The notes: a model not told the origin generated them from the letters alone. Positions 43,330 to 53,356 are shown, counted from the stretch's first letter. The stretch: DNA of 64,000 nucleotides from Ralstonia condita (GCF_958405655.1 NZ_CATYWO010000009.1:33139-97138); one strand, 5' to 3'. Program-made: numbers and translations.

Positions 43330-44844
43330 ATGCGTACCGCTCGATCCCTCCATGCCTTGCGTTTGCTGTGTGTTGCCGCCGTTGTGGCGGTGGGAGGGGC
43401 ACTGGTGCCGGCCCACGCGCAGAATCCCGTTGGTGGCGGGGCCGCGGGTACTTACGGTCTGCCCGACTTCGCCGATCTGGTGGAGAAGGTCAGTCCTGCC
43501 GTCGTCAATATTCGCACCACCGAAAAGGTGCGCATGCGGAACGGCCCGAGCGATGACGACATGGCCGAGTTCTTTCGCCGGTTCTTTGGTGTGCCCATGC
43601 CGGGCGTGCCGGGGCAGGGGCAGGGGCAGAAGCGGCGCAACGCACCACCCCAACAGGAAGAGGAGCAGAGCCGCGGCGTCGGCTCCGGATTCATCATTTC
43701 GGGCGACGGTTATATCCTGACCAACGCACACGTGGTCGAGGGTGCCGAGACGATCTACGTTACGCTGCTCGACAAGCGCGAATTCAAGGCCAAGGTCATC
43801 GGCCTGGACAAGCGGACCGACGTCGCGCTGGTCAAGGTGGACGCGTCAGCGCTGCCAAGCCTGAAGCTAGGCGATTCTGACAGGGTTCGCGTGGGCGAGT
43901 GGGTTCTCGCCATTGGATCGCCGTTCGGGCTGGATAACACGGTCACCGCCGGCATCGTGTCTGCCAAGGGGCGGGATACCGGTGACTACCTGCCGTTCAT
44001 CCAGTCCGATGTGGCGGTCAATCCGGGCAACTCTGGCGGCCCGCTGATCAACCTGCGTGGCGAGGTGATCGGGATCAACAACCAGATCTACAGCCAGAGC
44101 GGCGGTTACATGGGCATTTCGTTTTCGATCCCGATCGATGAGGCGATGCGTGTGGCTGAGCAGCTCAAGACGCAAGGCCGGGTGACGCGCGGCCGCATTG
44201 GTGTGGCGATTGACAATGTGCCGAAGGACGCCGCCGAGTCACTCGGCCTGGGCCGTGCGCGCGGGGCATATGTGGGCAACGTCGAATCGGGCGGTCCTGC
44301 CGACAAGGCAGGCATTGAGGCGGGTGACATCGTCCTGAAGTTCAATGGCCGAGACATTGAAAAGGCAGGCGATCTGCAGCGTCAGGTTGGCGAATCCAAG
44401 CCGGGCACGCGTGCAGCCGTGCAAGTCTGGCGCAAGGGTACGACGCGCGATCTGGCGGTGACCGTGGCAGAGCTGCCGTCCGATGCCAAGGTTGCGCAGC
44501 GCAGTAAGGGGCCGCAGCCAGACAGCAGCCAGCAAGGTCCGGGCAAGCCGAATGCGCTGGGTCTGGTGGTGGCGGATCTGTCTGAAGGCGCCCAGCGCGA
44601 GTTCAAAACAAAGTCGGGTGTCGAGGTGCTGGTGGCCGAAGGGCCGGCCGCACGCGTTGGTATCCGCCCCGGCGACCTGATTCTGCGGGTAGGGGATACC
44701 GATATCGCGAGCGCCAAGCAGTTCAACGAAGTGGTCGGTCGGCTTGACAAGAATCGCATGGTGGCGGTGTTTGTCCGCAGGGGCGATGCCACCCAGGTGG
44801 TGACGATGCGCCCTAGCACGGCGCGTTCGGGTGGCGGGCAGTGA
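43330..44844 (+). CDS. mucD: Periplasmic serine protease MucD/DegP (Do family)
   Basis: Periplasmic protease-chaperone that removes misfolded envelope proteins. 504 residues. Signal peptide 1-30 (cleavage AHA-Q), trypsin-like domain with H134 (TNAHVVEG), D164 (KRTDVALV) and S235 (NPGNSGGPL), then two PDZ domains (about 275-365 and 395-495). The loop before the protease core (about 93-115) is unusually rich in glycine, glutamine and glutamate. ATG at 43330 preceded by GGGGAG. In the sigma-E operon, as in Pseudomonas algU-mucABCD, but without mucC. Confidence 0.95.
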   Translation: MRTARSLHALRLLCVAAVVAVGGALVPAHAQNPVGGGAAGTYGLPDFADLVEKVSPAVVNIRTTEKVRMRNGPSDDDMAEFFRRFFGVPMPGVPGQGQGQKRRNAPPQQEEEQSRGVGSGFIISGDGYILTNAHVVEGAETIYVTLLDKREFKAKVIGLDKRTDVALVKVDASALPSLKLGDSDRVRVGEWVLAIGSPFGLDNTVTAGIVSAKGRDTGDYLPFIQSDVAVNPGNSGGPLINLRGEVIGINNQIYSQSGGYMGISFSIPIDEAMRVAEQLKTQGRVTRGRIGVAIDNVPKDAAESLGLGRARGAYVGNVESGGPADKAGIEAGDIVLKFNGRDIEKAGDLQRQVGESKPGTRAAVQVWRKGTTRDLAVTVAELPSDAKVAQRSKGPQPDSSQQGPGKPNALGLVVADLSEGAQREFKTKSGVEVLVAEGPAARVGIRPGDLILRVGDTDIASAKQFNEVVGRLDKNRMVAVFVRRGDATQVVTMRPSTARSGGGQ

Positions 44845-45116
44845 TCGAACTGACGCTGTACGGTCGCTCTTACTGCCACCTATGCGATGACATGAAACTC
44901 GCGCTGGAGCCACTCCGGCATGGCTTTCGTTTTGTCTTGCATGAGGTGGATGTCGACAGCGATCCTGCGCTCGAGGACCGCTTTGGCGAGCTGGTGCCGG
45001 TGCTGATGACGGGCGCGCCACACATGTCTGTTGATGGAGCCATTGAGTTGTGTCACTACTTCCTTGATGTGGCCGTCGTGCGGAAATGGCTTGCGGCGCA
45101 GACGCCCAGCCTTTGA
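44841..45116 (+). CDS. Glutaredoxin-like thioredoxin-fold protein
   Basis: 91-residue thioredoxin-fold protein with the redox pair C12-HL-C15 (GRSYCHLCDDM) and the cis-proline segment ELVPVLMTG. Belongs to the small DUF836/glutaredoxin-like family. The GTG start overlaps the mucD stop by four bases (GTGA), so it belongs to the sigma-E operon by translation coupling. A role in envelope or cytoplasmic thiol repair is inferred; no signal peptide is seen. Confidence 0.88.
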   Translation: MIELTLYGRSYCHLCDDMKLALEPLRHGFRFVLHEVDVDSDPALEDRFGELVPVLMTGAPHMSVDGAIELCHYFLDVAVVRKWLAAQTPSL

Positions 45117-45331
45117 CGTGACACTGCCGCAAAAAGAGGCGCAGGAAGCCCCCTGAAATCCGGTAAAATCGCCTGTTAGCGCCGATTTTTGCGTCGCATG
45201 ATTTTTGTGCGTGACCTCGGCATCGACTCCAATACCTCCCGCCGGCGCCGTCCACCGCGCGCCGGCCATGCCGGAGCCGCTTCGCGTCCCGGCAGACGCG
45301 CCCGGGATGGGCGCGCTTTTCGACGCATTCG

Positions 45332-47128
45332 ATGGACAATATCCGCAATTTTTCGATCATCGCCCACATCGACCACGGCAAATCGACGCTGGCCGATCGC
45401 ATCATCCAGTTGTGCGGCGGGCTCTCCGACCGCGAGATGGAGGCCCAGGTGCTGGACTCGATGGACATCGAGAAGGAACGCGGCATCACCATCAAGGCGC
45501 AGACGGCGGCGCTGACCTACAAGGCACGCGACGGCAAGGTCTACAACCTCAATCTGATCGACACCCCGGGGCACGTCGACTTCAGCTATGAAGTCAGCCG
45601 ATCGCTGTCTGCTTGCGAGGGCGCGCTGCTGGTAGTGGACGCCTCGCAGGGCGTGGAAGCGCAGACGGTTGCGAACTGCTACACCGCCATTGAGCTGGGC
45701 GTGGAAGTCGTCCCGGTCCTGAATAAGATCGACCTGCCCGCAGCCGACCCGGACAATGCGATCCAGGAAATCGAAGACGTCATTGGCATCGACGCGCAGG
45801 ACGCCACCCGTTGCTCAGCCAAGACCGGCGTGGGCGTGGCCGACGTGCTGGAGGCCCTTATCGCCAGGGTGCCGGCGCCGAAGGGCGACCCAGACGCTCC
45901 CCTGCAGGCACTCATCATCGACTCGTGGTTCGACAATTACGTCGGCGTGGTGATGCTGGTACGTGTCGTGAACGGCACGCTGCGCGCAAAAGACAAGGTC
46001 CTGCTGATGGCCACGGGCTCGCAGCATCTCGTGGAGGAGGTCGGCGTATTCTCGCCAAAGTCCGTCACGCGCGAGTCGCTGTCTGCGGGGCAGGTGGGTT
46101 TCGTCATCGCGGGTATCAAGGAGTTGAAGGCCGCCAAGGTTGGCGACACCATCACCCATGTGGCGCCGCGCAAGGCCGAGGCACCGTTGCCTGGTTTCAA
46201 GGAAGTCAAGCCGCAGGTGTTTGCCGGTCTGTACCCGGTCGAAGCCAACCAGTATGAAGCGCTGCGTGAATCGTTGGAGAAGCTGCAGCTGAACGATGCC
46301 TCGCTGCAGTTCGAGCCGGAGGTGTCGCAGGCGCTCGGCTTCGGCTTCCGCTGCGGTTTCCTGGGCTTGCTGCACATGGAGATCGTGCAGGAGCGCCTCG
46401 AGCGCGAATTCGACATGGACCTGATCACCACGGCGCCGACGGTGGTCTACCAGGTCGTGCAGCGCGACGGCACGACGGTGCAGGTTGAGAACCCGGCCAA
46501 GATGCCGGATCCGAGCAAGATCGAGTCGATCCTTGAGCCGATCGTCACCGTGAACCTGTACATGCCGCAGGAATATGTGGGTGCCGTCATCACGCTCTGC
46601 GAACAGAAGCGCGGCTCACAGATCAACATGAGCTACCACGGCCGCCAGGTCCAGCTGACGTACGAAATTCCCATGGGCGAGATCGTGCTGGATTTCTTCG
46701 ATCGGCTGAAGTCCGTTTCGCGTGGTTATGCGTCGATGGATTACGAGTTCAAGGAGTACCGCCCCTCGGACGTCGTCAAGGTCGACATGCTGATCAACGG
46801 CGACAAGGTGGATGCGCTCTCCATCATCGTCCACCGTTCCAACAGCGCGTACCGGGGCCGCGAAGTCGCTGCCAAGATGCGCGAGATCATCCCTCGCCAG
46901 ATGTACGACGTGGCCATCCAGGCCGCCATCGGCAGCAACGTCATCGCGCGTGAGAACGTCAAGGCGCTGCGCAAGAACGTGCTTGCCAAGTGCTATGGCG
47001 GTGACATTTCGCGCAAGAAGAAGCTCCTCGAGAAGCAGAAAGAGGGCAAGAAGCGCATGAAGCAGGTCGGCACGGTTGAAATTCCGCAGGAGGCATTCCT
47101 TGCCATCCTGCGTGTCGAAGAAAAATAA
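45332..47128 (+). CDS. lepA: Elongation factor 4 (LepA)
   Basis: Ribosome-binding GTPase related to EF-G. 598 residues. G1 AHIDHGKSTLADR (about 11-23), G2 RGITIKAQ, G3 DTPGHVDF, G4 NKIDLP, followed by the EF-G-like domains and the LepA-specific C-terminal domain (YGGDISRKKKLLEKQKEGKKR). The ATG at 45332 matches the family start MDNIRNFSIIAHID. First of the lepA-lepB-rnc-era run. Confidence 0.97.
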   Translation: MDNIRNFSIIAHIDHGKSTLADRIIQLCGGLSDREMEAQVLDSMDIEKERGITIKAQTAALTYKARDGKVYNLNLIDTPGHVDFSYEVSRSLSACEGALLVVDASQGVEAQTVANCYTAIELGVEVVPVLNKIDLPAADPDNAIQEIEDVIGIDAQDATRCSAKTGVGVADVLEALIARVPAPKGDPDAPLQALIIDSWFDNYVGVVMLVRVVNGTLRAKDKVLLMATGSQHLVEEVGVFSPKSVTRESLSAGQVGFVIAGIKELKAAKVGDTITHVAPRKAEAPLPGFKEVKPQVFAGLYPVEANQYEALRESLEKLQLNDASLQFEPEVSQALGFGFRCGFLGLLHMEIVQERLEREFDMDLITTAPTVVYQVVQRDGTTVQVENPAKMPDPSKIESILEPIVTVNLYMPQEYVGAVITLCEQKRGSQINMSYHGRQVQLTYEIPMGEIVLDFFDRLKSVSRGYASMDYEFKEYRPSDVVKVDMLINGDKVDALSIIVHRSNSAYRGREVAAKMREIIPRQMYDVAIQAAIGSNVIARENVKALRKNVLAKCYGGDISRKKKLLEKQKEGKKRMKQVGTVEIPQEAFLAILRVEEK

Positions 47129-47163
47129 CCCGGACGAATCGCGCAACGGCGCCTCTCTCATTC

Positions 47164-48057
47164 ATGAACTTCGCCCTGATTCTGTTTGTTCTCGTCGTCA
47201 TCACCGGCATCGCCTGGGTTGCCGACAAGCTCGTGTTTCAACGTCAGCGCCAGACGGCAGCCGCGGCTGCACTAGCCGAATTCGATGCGCGCGCCCAGGC
47301 GCAGGCACAGTACGCAGGTGGTGCCGATATCGGTGCCGCGCGTCTGCAGCTGGCTGAAGAGAAGCTGCGCCAGCCATGGTGGCTCGAATACACGGCGAGC
47401 TTCTTTCCGGTGATCGCGGCAGTGTTTCTGCTGCGGTCCTTCGTGATCGAACCGTTCAAGATTCCGTCAGGCTCGATGATCCCGACACTGCAGATCGGCG
47501 ATTTCATCCTCGTCAACAAATTCACGTACGGCATCCGCCTGCCGATCGTGAATCAGAAAATCGTCGAGCTGAATCAGCCGAAGCGCGGCGACGTGATGGT
47601 CTTCCGCTACCCGAAAGATGAGTCGATGGACTACATCAAGCGCGTGATCGGCGTGCCGGGTGATGTTGTGAAGTATGAGAATAAGCGACTGACCATCAAC
47701 GGTCAGCCCGCGACCTACGCGCCACAATCCGATTATCTGGATGGGGAGCGCCTGACGTATTCCAAGCAATATCAGGAAACCCTCGGGAACGTCACGCACA
47801 ATATCTTGAATGACGCTGACCGCCCGGCGTATGTGTCCGGCCCGGACGATTTTCCGTTCCGCGAGAACTGCACTTACAATCAGTCTGGCTTCACCTGCAA
47901 GGTACCTCCGGATCACTATTTCATGATGGGCGATAATCGTGACAACAGCGCGGACTCACGTTATTGGGGCTTCGTGCCGGACAAGAACATCGTCGGGAAG
48001 GCGTTCTTCATCTGGATGAACCTGGGCGACCTGAAGCGGATCGGCGGCTTCCATTGA
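47164..48057 (+). CDS. lepB: Signal peptidase I LepB
   Basis: Inner-membrane protease that cleaves signal peptides. 297 residues; two membrane helices (about 2-20 and 79-92). The catalytic dyad is S104 (PSGSMIPT) and K159 (YIKRVIG), 55 residues apart as in E. coli. GDNRDNSADSRYWG near the end is box E. 35 bases after lepA. Confidence 0.97.
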   Translation: MNFALILFVLVVITGIAWVADKLVFQRQRQTAAAAALAEFDARAQAQAQYAGGADIGAARLQLAEEKLRQPWWLEYTASFFPVIAAVFLLRSFVIEPFKIPSGSMIPTLQIGDFILVNKFTYGIRLPIVNQKIVELNQPKRGDVMVFRYPKDESMDYIKRVIGVPGDVVKYENKRLTINGQPATYAPQSDYLDGERLTYSKQYQETLGNVTHNILNDADRPAYVSGPDDFPFRENCTYNQSGFTCKVPPDHYFMMGDNRDNSADSRYWGFVPDKNIVGKAFFIWMNLGDLKRIGGFH

Positions 48058-48119
48058 TCCGCTAAGTGACACAAAGACATCTTATTAGCGTTCGCCAATT
48101 GCAAAACGGGGGAAATGCA

Positions 48120-48488
48120 ATGCGGAATCGTCAGACCGGTCTGAAACGCCCGTCGCATGGGATTACCATGTTTGGCATTCTGATCGGCATCATCGTGCTG
48201 ATCACGGCTGTGTTGCCCGCCATCCGAGCCATTCCGAGCCTGATGGAATACCAGGCGATCACGCGGGCCGTGAAGCAGGCACGCGATCGCGGCACGAGCC
48301 GGCAAGATGTCGTGGGCGCCTTCGACAAGCAAGCCGCCATTGACGACATCACGTCGCTGAAGGGTGACGACCTGGAGGTGCTTGATGCCGGCGGTTCCAT
48401 CCAGGCGGTGCATTTTTCATACAAGCGCGAGATTCCGCTGTATGGCCCGATCAGCATGGTGATCACCTATTCGGGGACCCTGCATTGA
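48120..48488 (+). CDS. DUF4845 membrane protein
   Basis: 122-residue protein with one N-terminal membrane helix (GITMFGILIGIIVLITAVLPAI in two halves, residues about 14-35) and a small extracytoplasmic or cytoplasmic domain (RDRGTSRQDVVGAFDKQA, IPLYGPISMVITY). This is the DUF4845 family, typical between lepB and rnc in beta- and gamma-proteobacteria; function unknown. ATG at 48120 has GGGGGAAA upstream. Ends one base before rnc. Confidence 0.85.
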   Translation: MRNRQTGLKRPSHGITMFGILIGIIVLITAVLPAIRAIPSLMEYQAITRAVKQARDRGTSRQDVVGAFDKQAAIDDITSLKGDDLEVLDAGGSIQAVHFSYKREIPLYGPISMVITYSGTLH

Positions 48489-48489
48489 C

Positions 48490-49260
48490 ATGAGTCTGGA
48501 TGCATTGCAGCAACGTCTTGGCTACCGCTTCAGCAAACCGGAGTTGCTGCAGCAGGCGCTCACCCATCGCAGTCACAGCGCGATGCACAACGAGCGCCTG
48601 GAATTTCTTGGCGATTCGATTCTGAATTGCGCGGTCGCCGACATGCTCTACGGCATGTTCGGCAAGCTCGATGAAGGCGACCTCTCTCGCGTGCGTGCGA
48701 ATCTGGTCAAGCAGCAAGCCCTTTACGAGATCGCGCAAATGCTGCTGTTGCCCGATGCGTTGCGCCTGGGCGAGGGCGAATTGAAGAGCGGCGGCTTCCG
48801 TCGGCCGTCTATCCTGGCTGATGCACTGGAAGCGATCTTCGGCGCGGTTTTCCTTGACGGCGGCTTCGACGCTGCCCGCACGCTGATCCGCAAGCTGTAC
48901 ATCCCGATCCTGGAGCAGGTCGACCCGCGGACGTTGGGCAAGGATGCCAAAACGCTGCTGCAGGAGTATCTCCAGGGGCACAAGATCGCGCTGCCACTCT
49001 ATACGGTGGTGGCAACCCATGGCGCGGCGCATAATCAGCAATTCGAGGTCGAGTGCGCGATCCCCAAGCTGGAAGTTCGAGTCTCCGGTAATGGCGCGTC
49101 GCGGCGCGCGGCCGAACAATCGGCAGCCAAGCTTGCGTTGGACGAAGCGCATCGCCTGGTGCCGCAACTCGTCAAGCGCAGTCGCGCGGAGCGCACCGGC
49201 AAGACGCGCAAGCAGGCGACGCCGCCTGACCCACAGTTGTCTCTTAGGTTGAAGGAATAA
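48490..49260 (+). CDS. rnc: Ribonuclease III
   Basis: Double-strand RNA endonuclease that processes rRNA and structured mRNAs. 256 residues. Catalytic domain with NERLEFLGDSILNCAVAD (about 34-51) and DALEAIFGAVFLD; double-strand RNA-binding domain at about 155-225 (KTLLQEYLQGHKIALPLY, SGNGASRRAAEQSAAKLALD). A basic tail follows. Begins just after the DUF4845 stop. Confidence 0.97.
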   Translation: MSLDALQQRLGYRFSKPELLQQALTHRSHSAMHNERLEFLGDSILNCAVADMLYGMFGKLDEGDLSRVRANLVKQQALYEIAQMLLLPDALRLGEGELKSGGFRRPSILADALEAIFGAVFLDGGFDAARTLIRKLYIPILEQVDPRTLGKDAKTLLQEYLQGHKIALPLYTVVATHGAAHNQQFEVECAIPKLEVRVSGNGASRRAAEQSAAKLALDEAHRLVPQLVKRSRAERTGKTRKQATPPDPQLSLRLKE

Positions 49261-49268
49261 TCAGGTAA

Positions 49269-50207
49269 ATGAGCGACACCCCATTGCAGCCTCCGCAACC
49301 CACCCCGGGTGGGCCGGAAGGGTTCCGCTGCGGCATGGTCGCCATTGTCGGGCGGCCGAACGTCGGCAAATCCACGCTGATGAACGCCCTGGTTGGCCAG
49401 AAAGTCAGTATCACGTCGCGCAAGGCCCAGACCACGCGCCACCGCATCACCGGCATCCAGACGACCGAGGATGCGCAGTTCGTTTTTGTCGATACGCCGG
49501 GCTTTCAGACGCGCCATGCCACGGCGCTGAACCGTTCGCTGAATCGGGCGGTGACCTCCACGCTGACATCGGTCGACGCCGTGCTGTTCGTGGTCGAGGC
49601 TGGCCGCTACGGTCCGGACGACGAGAAGGTGCTGTCGCTGTTGCCGCGCGAGACGCCCGTGATCCTGATCGTCAACAAGGTCGACCGGCTCGATGCCTAT
49701 ACGCGTGCCGAAATGGTGGCTGTGTTCCTGCAGGAAATGGCACAGGTGTTTCCGTTCAAGGAAATCGTGCCCATGTCGGCCAAGAATCGTGACGACATCG
49801 TGCGCCTGCTTGGCATCGTGCGTCCGTACTTGCCGGAAGGTGAGCCGATGTATGACCCGGAAGCGCTCACCGACCGCAGCGAACGCTTCCTGGCCGCAGA
49901 GATCGTCCGCGAAAAGGTTTTCCGCTGGACCGGCGACGAATTGCCCTATTCGAGCACCGTCGTGGTCGACAAGTTTGAGACCGAGGGTCGCCTGCGACGC
50001 GTATTCGTCACCATCCTGGTTGACCGCGACGCGCACAAGGCGATGATCATCGGCGCCAAGGGCGCCAAGCTGAAGCAGATCTCCACCGAAGCCCGCATGG
50101 ACATGGAAAAGCTGTTCGACGGCAAGGTCTATCTGGAAGTCTGGATCAAGGTCAAGAGCGGCTGGGCCGACAACGAAGCCGGCCTGCGCGCCTACGGCTA
50201 CGAGTAA
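49269..50207 (+). CDS. era: GTPase Era
   Basis: GTPase needed for 16S rRNA maturation and 30S assembly. 312 residues. G1 GRPNVGKSTLMNALVG (about 28-43), G3 DTPGFQT, G4 NKVDRL, and a C-terminal KH domain with IIGAKGAKLKQISTEARMDM. 8 bases after rnc; the rnc-era pair is universal in proteobacteria. Confidence 0.97.
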   Translation: MSDTPLQPPQPTPGGPEGFRCGMVAIVGRPNVGKSTLMNALVGQKVSITSRKAQTTRHRITGIQTTEDAQFVFVDTPGFQTRHATALNRSLNRAVTSTLTSVDAVLFVVEAGRYGPDDEKVLSLLPRETPVILIVNKVDRLDAYTRAEMVAVFLQEMAQVFPFKEIVPMSAKNRDDIVRLLGIVRPYLPEGEPMYDPEALTDRSERFLAAEIVREKVFRWTGDELPYSSTVVVDKFETEGRLRRVFVTILVDRDAHKAMIIGAKGAKLKQISTEARMDMEKLFDGKVYLEVWIKVKSGWADNEAGLRAYGYE

Positions 50208-50235
50208 CCTGGCTCGGCAAGACGACACACGTTCG

Positions 50236-51057
50236 ATGGCGGGACGATCCGATCCGATTCCGGACGAGGCCGCGGAATGGCTGGCCGAGGAGAGCGTTGC
50301 CGGGGCCGCGCCGCGCAAGAGCTTTCCGGCCGCTCGTTCCGAGACGCGTGTCGCCGCGCAACCGGCTTTCGTGCTGCACAGCTATCCGTACCGCGAAACG
50401 AGCCTGATCGTTGACGTTTTTACACCGGACTACGGCCGGATGGCGCTGGTCGCGAAGGGCGCCAAGCGGCCCCATTCGGCTCTGCGAGGGGTGCTGCAGA
50501 CCTTCCAGCCGCTGTCGTTGTCGTGGAGCGGGCGAGGTGACGTGCGGACGCTGACACGCGCTGAATGGGTCGGCGGCATGGTCCCGCTGGGCGGTGAGGG
50601 GCTGCTTTCCGGCTTCTACCTGAACGAGCTGCTTGTCAAGTTCGTCGCCCGCGAGGATGGGCACCCGGTCCTGTTCGCGCATTACGTCGAAACGCTGAAC
50701 AAGCTTGCCCACGGTGAGCCGGCGGCCTTTACGCTGCGGGCATTCGAGCGCGTGCTCTTGCGCGAAACGGGCTTCGCGGTTCAACTCGATCGCTGCATCG
50801 ACGGCGAGCCCGTGATGCCGGAGGGGGAGTATGTCTATCACCCCGAGCGCGGAGTGCGACGCGCCTTGCCGAGCGACCCATCCTCGTGGCCGGTGTTGCG
50901 TGGCCAGACATTGATCGACATGGAGTGCGATGATTACGCTTCGCGCCCGACCACCGCGCAGCAGAGCCGCAGCCTGATGCGTTTCCTGCTGCATTATCAT
51001 TTGCATGGCACGCCGCTTTCGACGCGCCAGATCCTGATCGACTTGCAGAAACTATGA
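50236..51057 (+). CDS. recO: DNA repair protein RecO
   Basis: Loads RecA onto SSB-coated single-stranded DNA with RecR. 273 residues. N-terminal OB fold (about 35-115: FVLHSYPYRETSLIVDVFT, ALVAKGAKRPHSAL) and the alpha-helical C-terminal domain. The first 34 residues form an extension not needed for the fold. It overlaps pdxJ by four bases (ATGA). Confidence 0.94.
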   Translation: MAGRSDPIPDEAAEWLAEESVAGAAPRKSFPAARSETRVAAQPAFVLHSYPYRETSLIVDVFTPDYGRMALVAKGAKRPHSALRGVLQTFQPLSLSWSGRGDVRTLTRAEWVGGMVPLGGEGLLSGFYLNELLVKFVAREDGHPVLFAHYVETLNKLAHGEPAAFTLRAFERVLLRETGFAVQLDRCIDGEPVMPEGEYVYHPERGVRRALPSDPSSWPVLRGQTLIDMECDDYASRPTTAQQSRSLMRFLLHYHLHGTPLSTRQILIDLQKL

Positions 51058-51845
51058 TCTTTCATGCCTCGCCGGGAGTCATCGACCTGGGCGTCAACAT
51101 CGACCACGTCGCCACGCTGCGCAATGCGCGCGGCACTTCCTATCCGGACCCGATTGCCGCGGCACTCCTGGCCGAAGAGGCGGGGGCTGATCTCATTACG
51201 CTGCATTTGCGGGAAGACCGCCGCCATATCAAGGACGCCGATGTGCGCGCATTGCGCCCACAACTGCGCACGCGCATGAACTTGGAGTGCGCCGTCACGC
51301 AGGAGATGCTGGACATCGCCTGCGACATCGGCCCGCAGGACGTTTGCCTCGTGCCCGAGCGCCGCCAGGAAGTGACGACCGAAGGCGGCCTGGACGTGGT
51401 CGGTGGTTTCGCCAAGGTACAAGCCGCCTGCAAGCAGCTTGCGGATGCCGGGATTCGCGTGTCGTTGTTCATTGATCCGGATGCCGCACAGATCGAAGCC
51501 GCCGCCGCCGCCGGCGCACCCGTGATCGAACTGCACACCGGCCGCTACGCCGATGCCACCGACGATGCCGAAGTGAAGTCGGAACTGGTGCGCATTGAAA
51601 CCGCCGTGGAAGAGGGTATCCGCTGGGGCCTTCGCGTGAACGCTGGACATGGCCTGCACTATACGAACGTGCAGCCGATTGCTGCCCTCGCGGGCATTCA
51701 TGAGCTGAACATTGGCCATGCCATCGTGGCCCACGCCGTCTTTGCCGGCTGGCAGAACGCGGTGCGTGAGATGAAGGCAATCATGGTCGCGGCGCGCTTG
51801 TCATCGACGACCCCGGCGGCCGCGCATCCGGGCGTGCCCGCATGA
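51054..51845 (+). CDS. pdxJ: Pyridoxine 5'-phosphate synthase PdxJ
   Basis: Forms pyridoxine 5'-phosphate from 1-deoxyxylulose 5-phosphate and 3-amino-2-oxopropyl phosphate. 263 residues, TIM barrel. Typical are LGVNIDHVATLRNARGT, LHLREDRRHIKDADV, NLECAVTQEMLDIA and NAGHGLHYTNV. Overlaps recO and acpS by ATGA junctions on both sides. Confidence 0.97.
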   Translation: MIFHASPGVIDLGVNIDHVATLRNARGTSYPDPIAAALLAEEAGADLITLHLREDRRHIKDADVRALRPQLRTRMNLECAVTQEMLDIACDIGPQDVCLVPERRQEVTTEGGLDVVGGFAKVQAACKQLADAGIRVSLFIDPDAAQIEAAAAAGAPVIELHTGRYADATDDAEVKSELVRIETAVEEGIRWGLRVNAGHGLHYTNVQPIAALAGIHELNIGHAIVAHAVFAGWQNAVREMKAIMVAARLSSTTPAAAHPGVPA

Positions 51846-52285
51846 GTCAGCCGGAAGCCGCTGCACCCCGGGCCGGCGCCATCTATGGCATCGGCACCGA
51901 CATCATCCAGATCGAACGCGTCGAAGGCGTGATGCAGCGGACCAATGGCCGCTTCGCCGAGAAGGTGCTTGGGCCGGATGAGCTGCGCGTCTACCTTGCC
52001 CGCAAGGCGCGCTCTGAGCGGCGCGGTCTGGCTTTTCTGGCGACGCGCTTTGCTGCCAAGGAAGCTGTGTCGAAAGCCATTAGTTTGGGGATGCATTGGC
52101 CGATGACATGGCGCGCGGTGCAGACACTCAACCTGCCATCAGGGCAACCCGTGGTGCGCTACAGCGGTGAACTGGCCGACTGGATTGCGCAGCACGGCCT
52201 CCACATCCAGATCAGCGTGACGGACGAGCGCGACTACGCAGTCGCCTTCGCCGTCGCCGAGTTGCAAACGAAACCCTCCGCATGA
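51842..52285 (+). CDS. acpS: Holo-[acyl-carrier-protein] synthase AcpS
   Basis: Transfers 4'-phosphopantetheine from CoA to AcpP. 147 residues. Magnesium-binding GIGTDIIQIERVE (about 16-28) and FAAKEAVSKAI motif are intact. The first 14 residues are an extra extension. Coupled to pdxJ and nagZ by ATGA overlaps. Confidence 0.95.
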   Translation: MSQPEAAAPRAGAIYGIGTDIIQIERVEGVMQRTNGRFAEKVLGPDELRVYLARKARSERRGLAFLATRFAAKEAVSKAISLGMHWPMTWRAVQTLNLPSGQPVVRYSGELADWIAQHGLHIQISVTDERDYAVAFAVAELQTKPSA

Positions 52286-53334
52286 ATTCCACCGCCAAGC
52301 AGCAAAAACGCCCCGGCCCGATCGTCCTCGATGTGGCCGGACTTGAACTCGGTCCGGACGATGTTCGTCGCATCGCTCACCCGCTGACGGGCGGCGTCAT
52401 CCTGTTCGCGCGCAATTTCGAGTCGCGCGCGCAATTGACGGCGCTGACGCGTGCCATCCGCGCCGTGCGCGACGATGTGCTCATTTGCATCGATCACGAG
52501 GGTGGCCGTGTCCAGCGCGCAAAGGCTGACGGTTTCACCCATCTGCCTGCAATGGGCGCTCTGGGCAAGCTGTGGGATCGCGACGTGCTGGCCGCGACGC
52601 GCGCCGCCACTGCATGCGGGTACGTACTGGCCGCGGAACTACGCGCATGCGACATCGACCTCAGCTTCACGCCGGTGCTCGACCTCGACTACGGCACGAG
52701 CAGCGTGATCGGCGATCGTGCGTTCCACCGTGACCCACGCGTGGTGACGATGCTCGCCAACCACCTGACGCTCGGACTGCGCCTGGCTGGCATGGCGAAC
52801 TGCGGCAAGCACTTCCCTGGGCATGGTTACGTTCAGGCTGATTCCCACATCGCAGTGCCGGTCGACGATCGCCCGCTGGAGGCCATCCTCGCCGACGACG
52901 CGCAGCCTTATGGCTGGATGGGCATCGGTCTGCAGTCGGTCATGCCGGCACATGTCATTTACGCGAAGGTCGACCCGAACCCGGCCGGTTTTTCGCGCTT
53001 CTGGCTGCAGGACATGCTGCGTGCGCATTTCAATTTTGATGGCGTGATTTTTAGCGACGACCTCAGCATGGAAGGGGCGAGCGTTGCAGGCTCCGTGGTC
53101 GATGGTGCTCGCGCGGCGCTCACGGCCGGTTGCGACATGGTGTTGATCTGCAATGCGCCTGAGAAGGCAGACCAGCTGCTCAACGAGCTGGATGCAACGA
53201 TGGGCAAGGCGTCGTTGCGGCGTGTGCGCCGGCTGTTTGGCGGCAAGGCGGTGAAGGGCTGGACGAAGCTGCAACAGCAATCTGCTTATCGGCAAGCGCT
53301 GCGTACACTGCGCGAGGCCGCGCTGATTGCGTAA
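52282..53334 (+). CDS. nagZ: Beta-N-acetylhexosaminidase NagZ
   Basis: Cytoplasmic glycosidase of GH3 that removes GlcNAc from anhydromuropeptides during cell wall recycling. 350 residues. Family stretches are ICIDHEGGRVQR, GKHFPGHGYVQADSHIAVP (the loop with catalytic Asp/His) and GVIFSDDLSMEGAS (nucleophile aspartate). Last gene of the run; terminator follows. Confidence 0.96.
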   Translation: MNSTAKQQKRPGPIVLDVAGLELGPDDVRRIAHPLTGGVILFARNFESRAQLTALTRAIRAVRDDVLICIDHEGGRVQRAKADGFTHLPAMGALGKLWDRDVLAATRAATACGYVLAAELRACDIDLSFTPVLDLDYGTSSVIGDRAFHRDPRVVTMLANHLTLGLRLAGMANCGKHFPGHGYVQADSHIAVPVDDRPLEAILADDAQPYGWMGIGLQSVMPAHVIYAKVDPNPAGFSRFWLQDMLRAHFNFDGVIFSDDLSMEGASVAGSVVDGARAALTAGCDMVLICNAPEKADQLLNELDATMGKASLRRVRRLFGGKAVKGWTKLQQQSAYRQALRTLREAALIA

Positions 53335-53356
53335 TCGCAAGCGAGACACCCGAAAA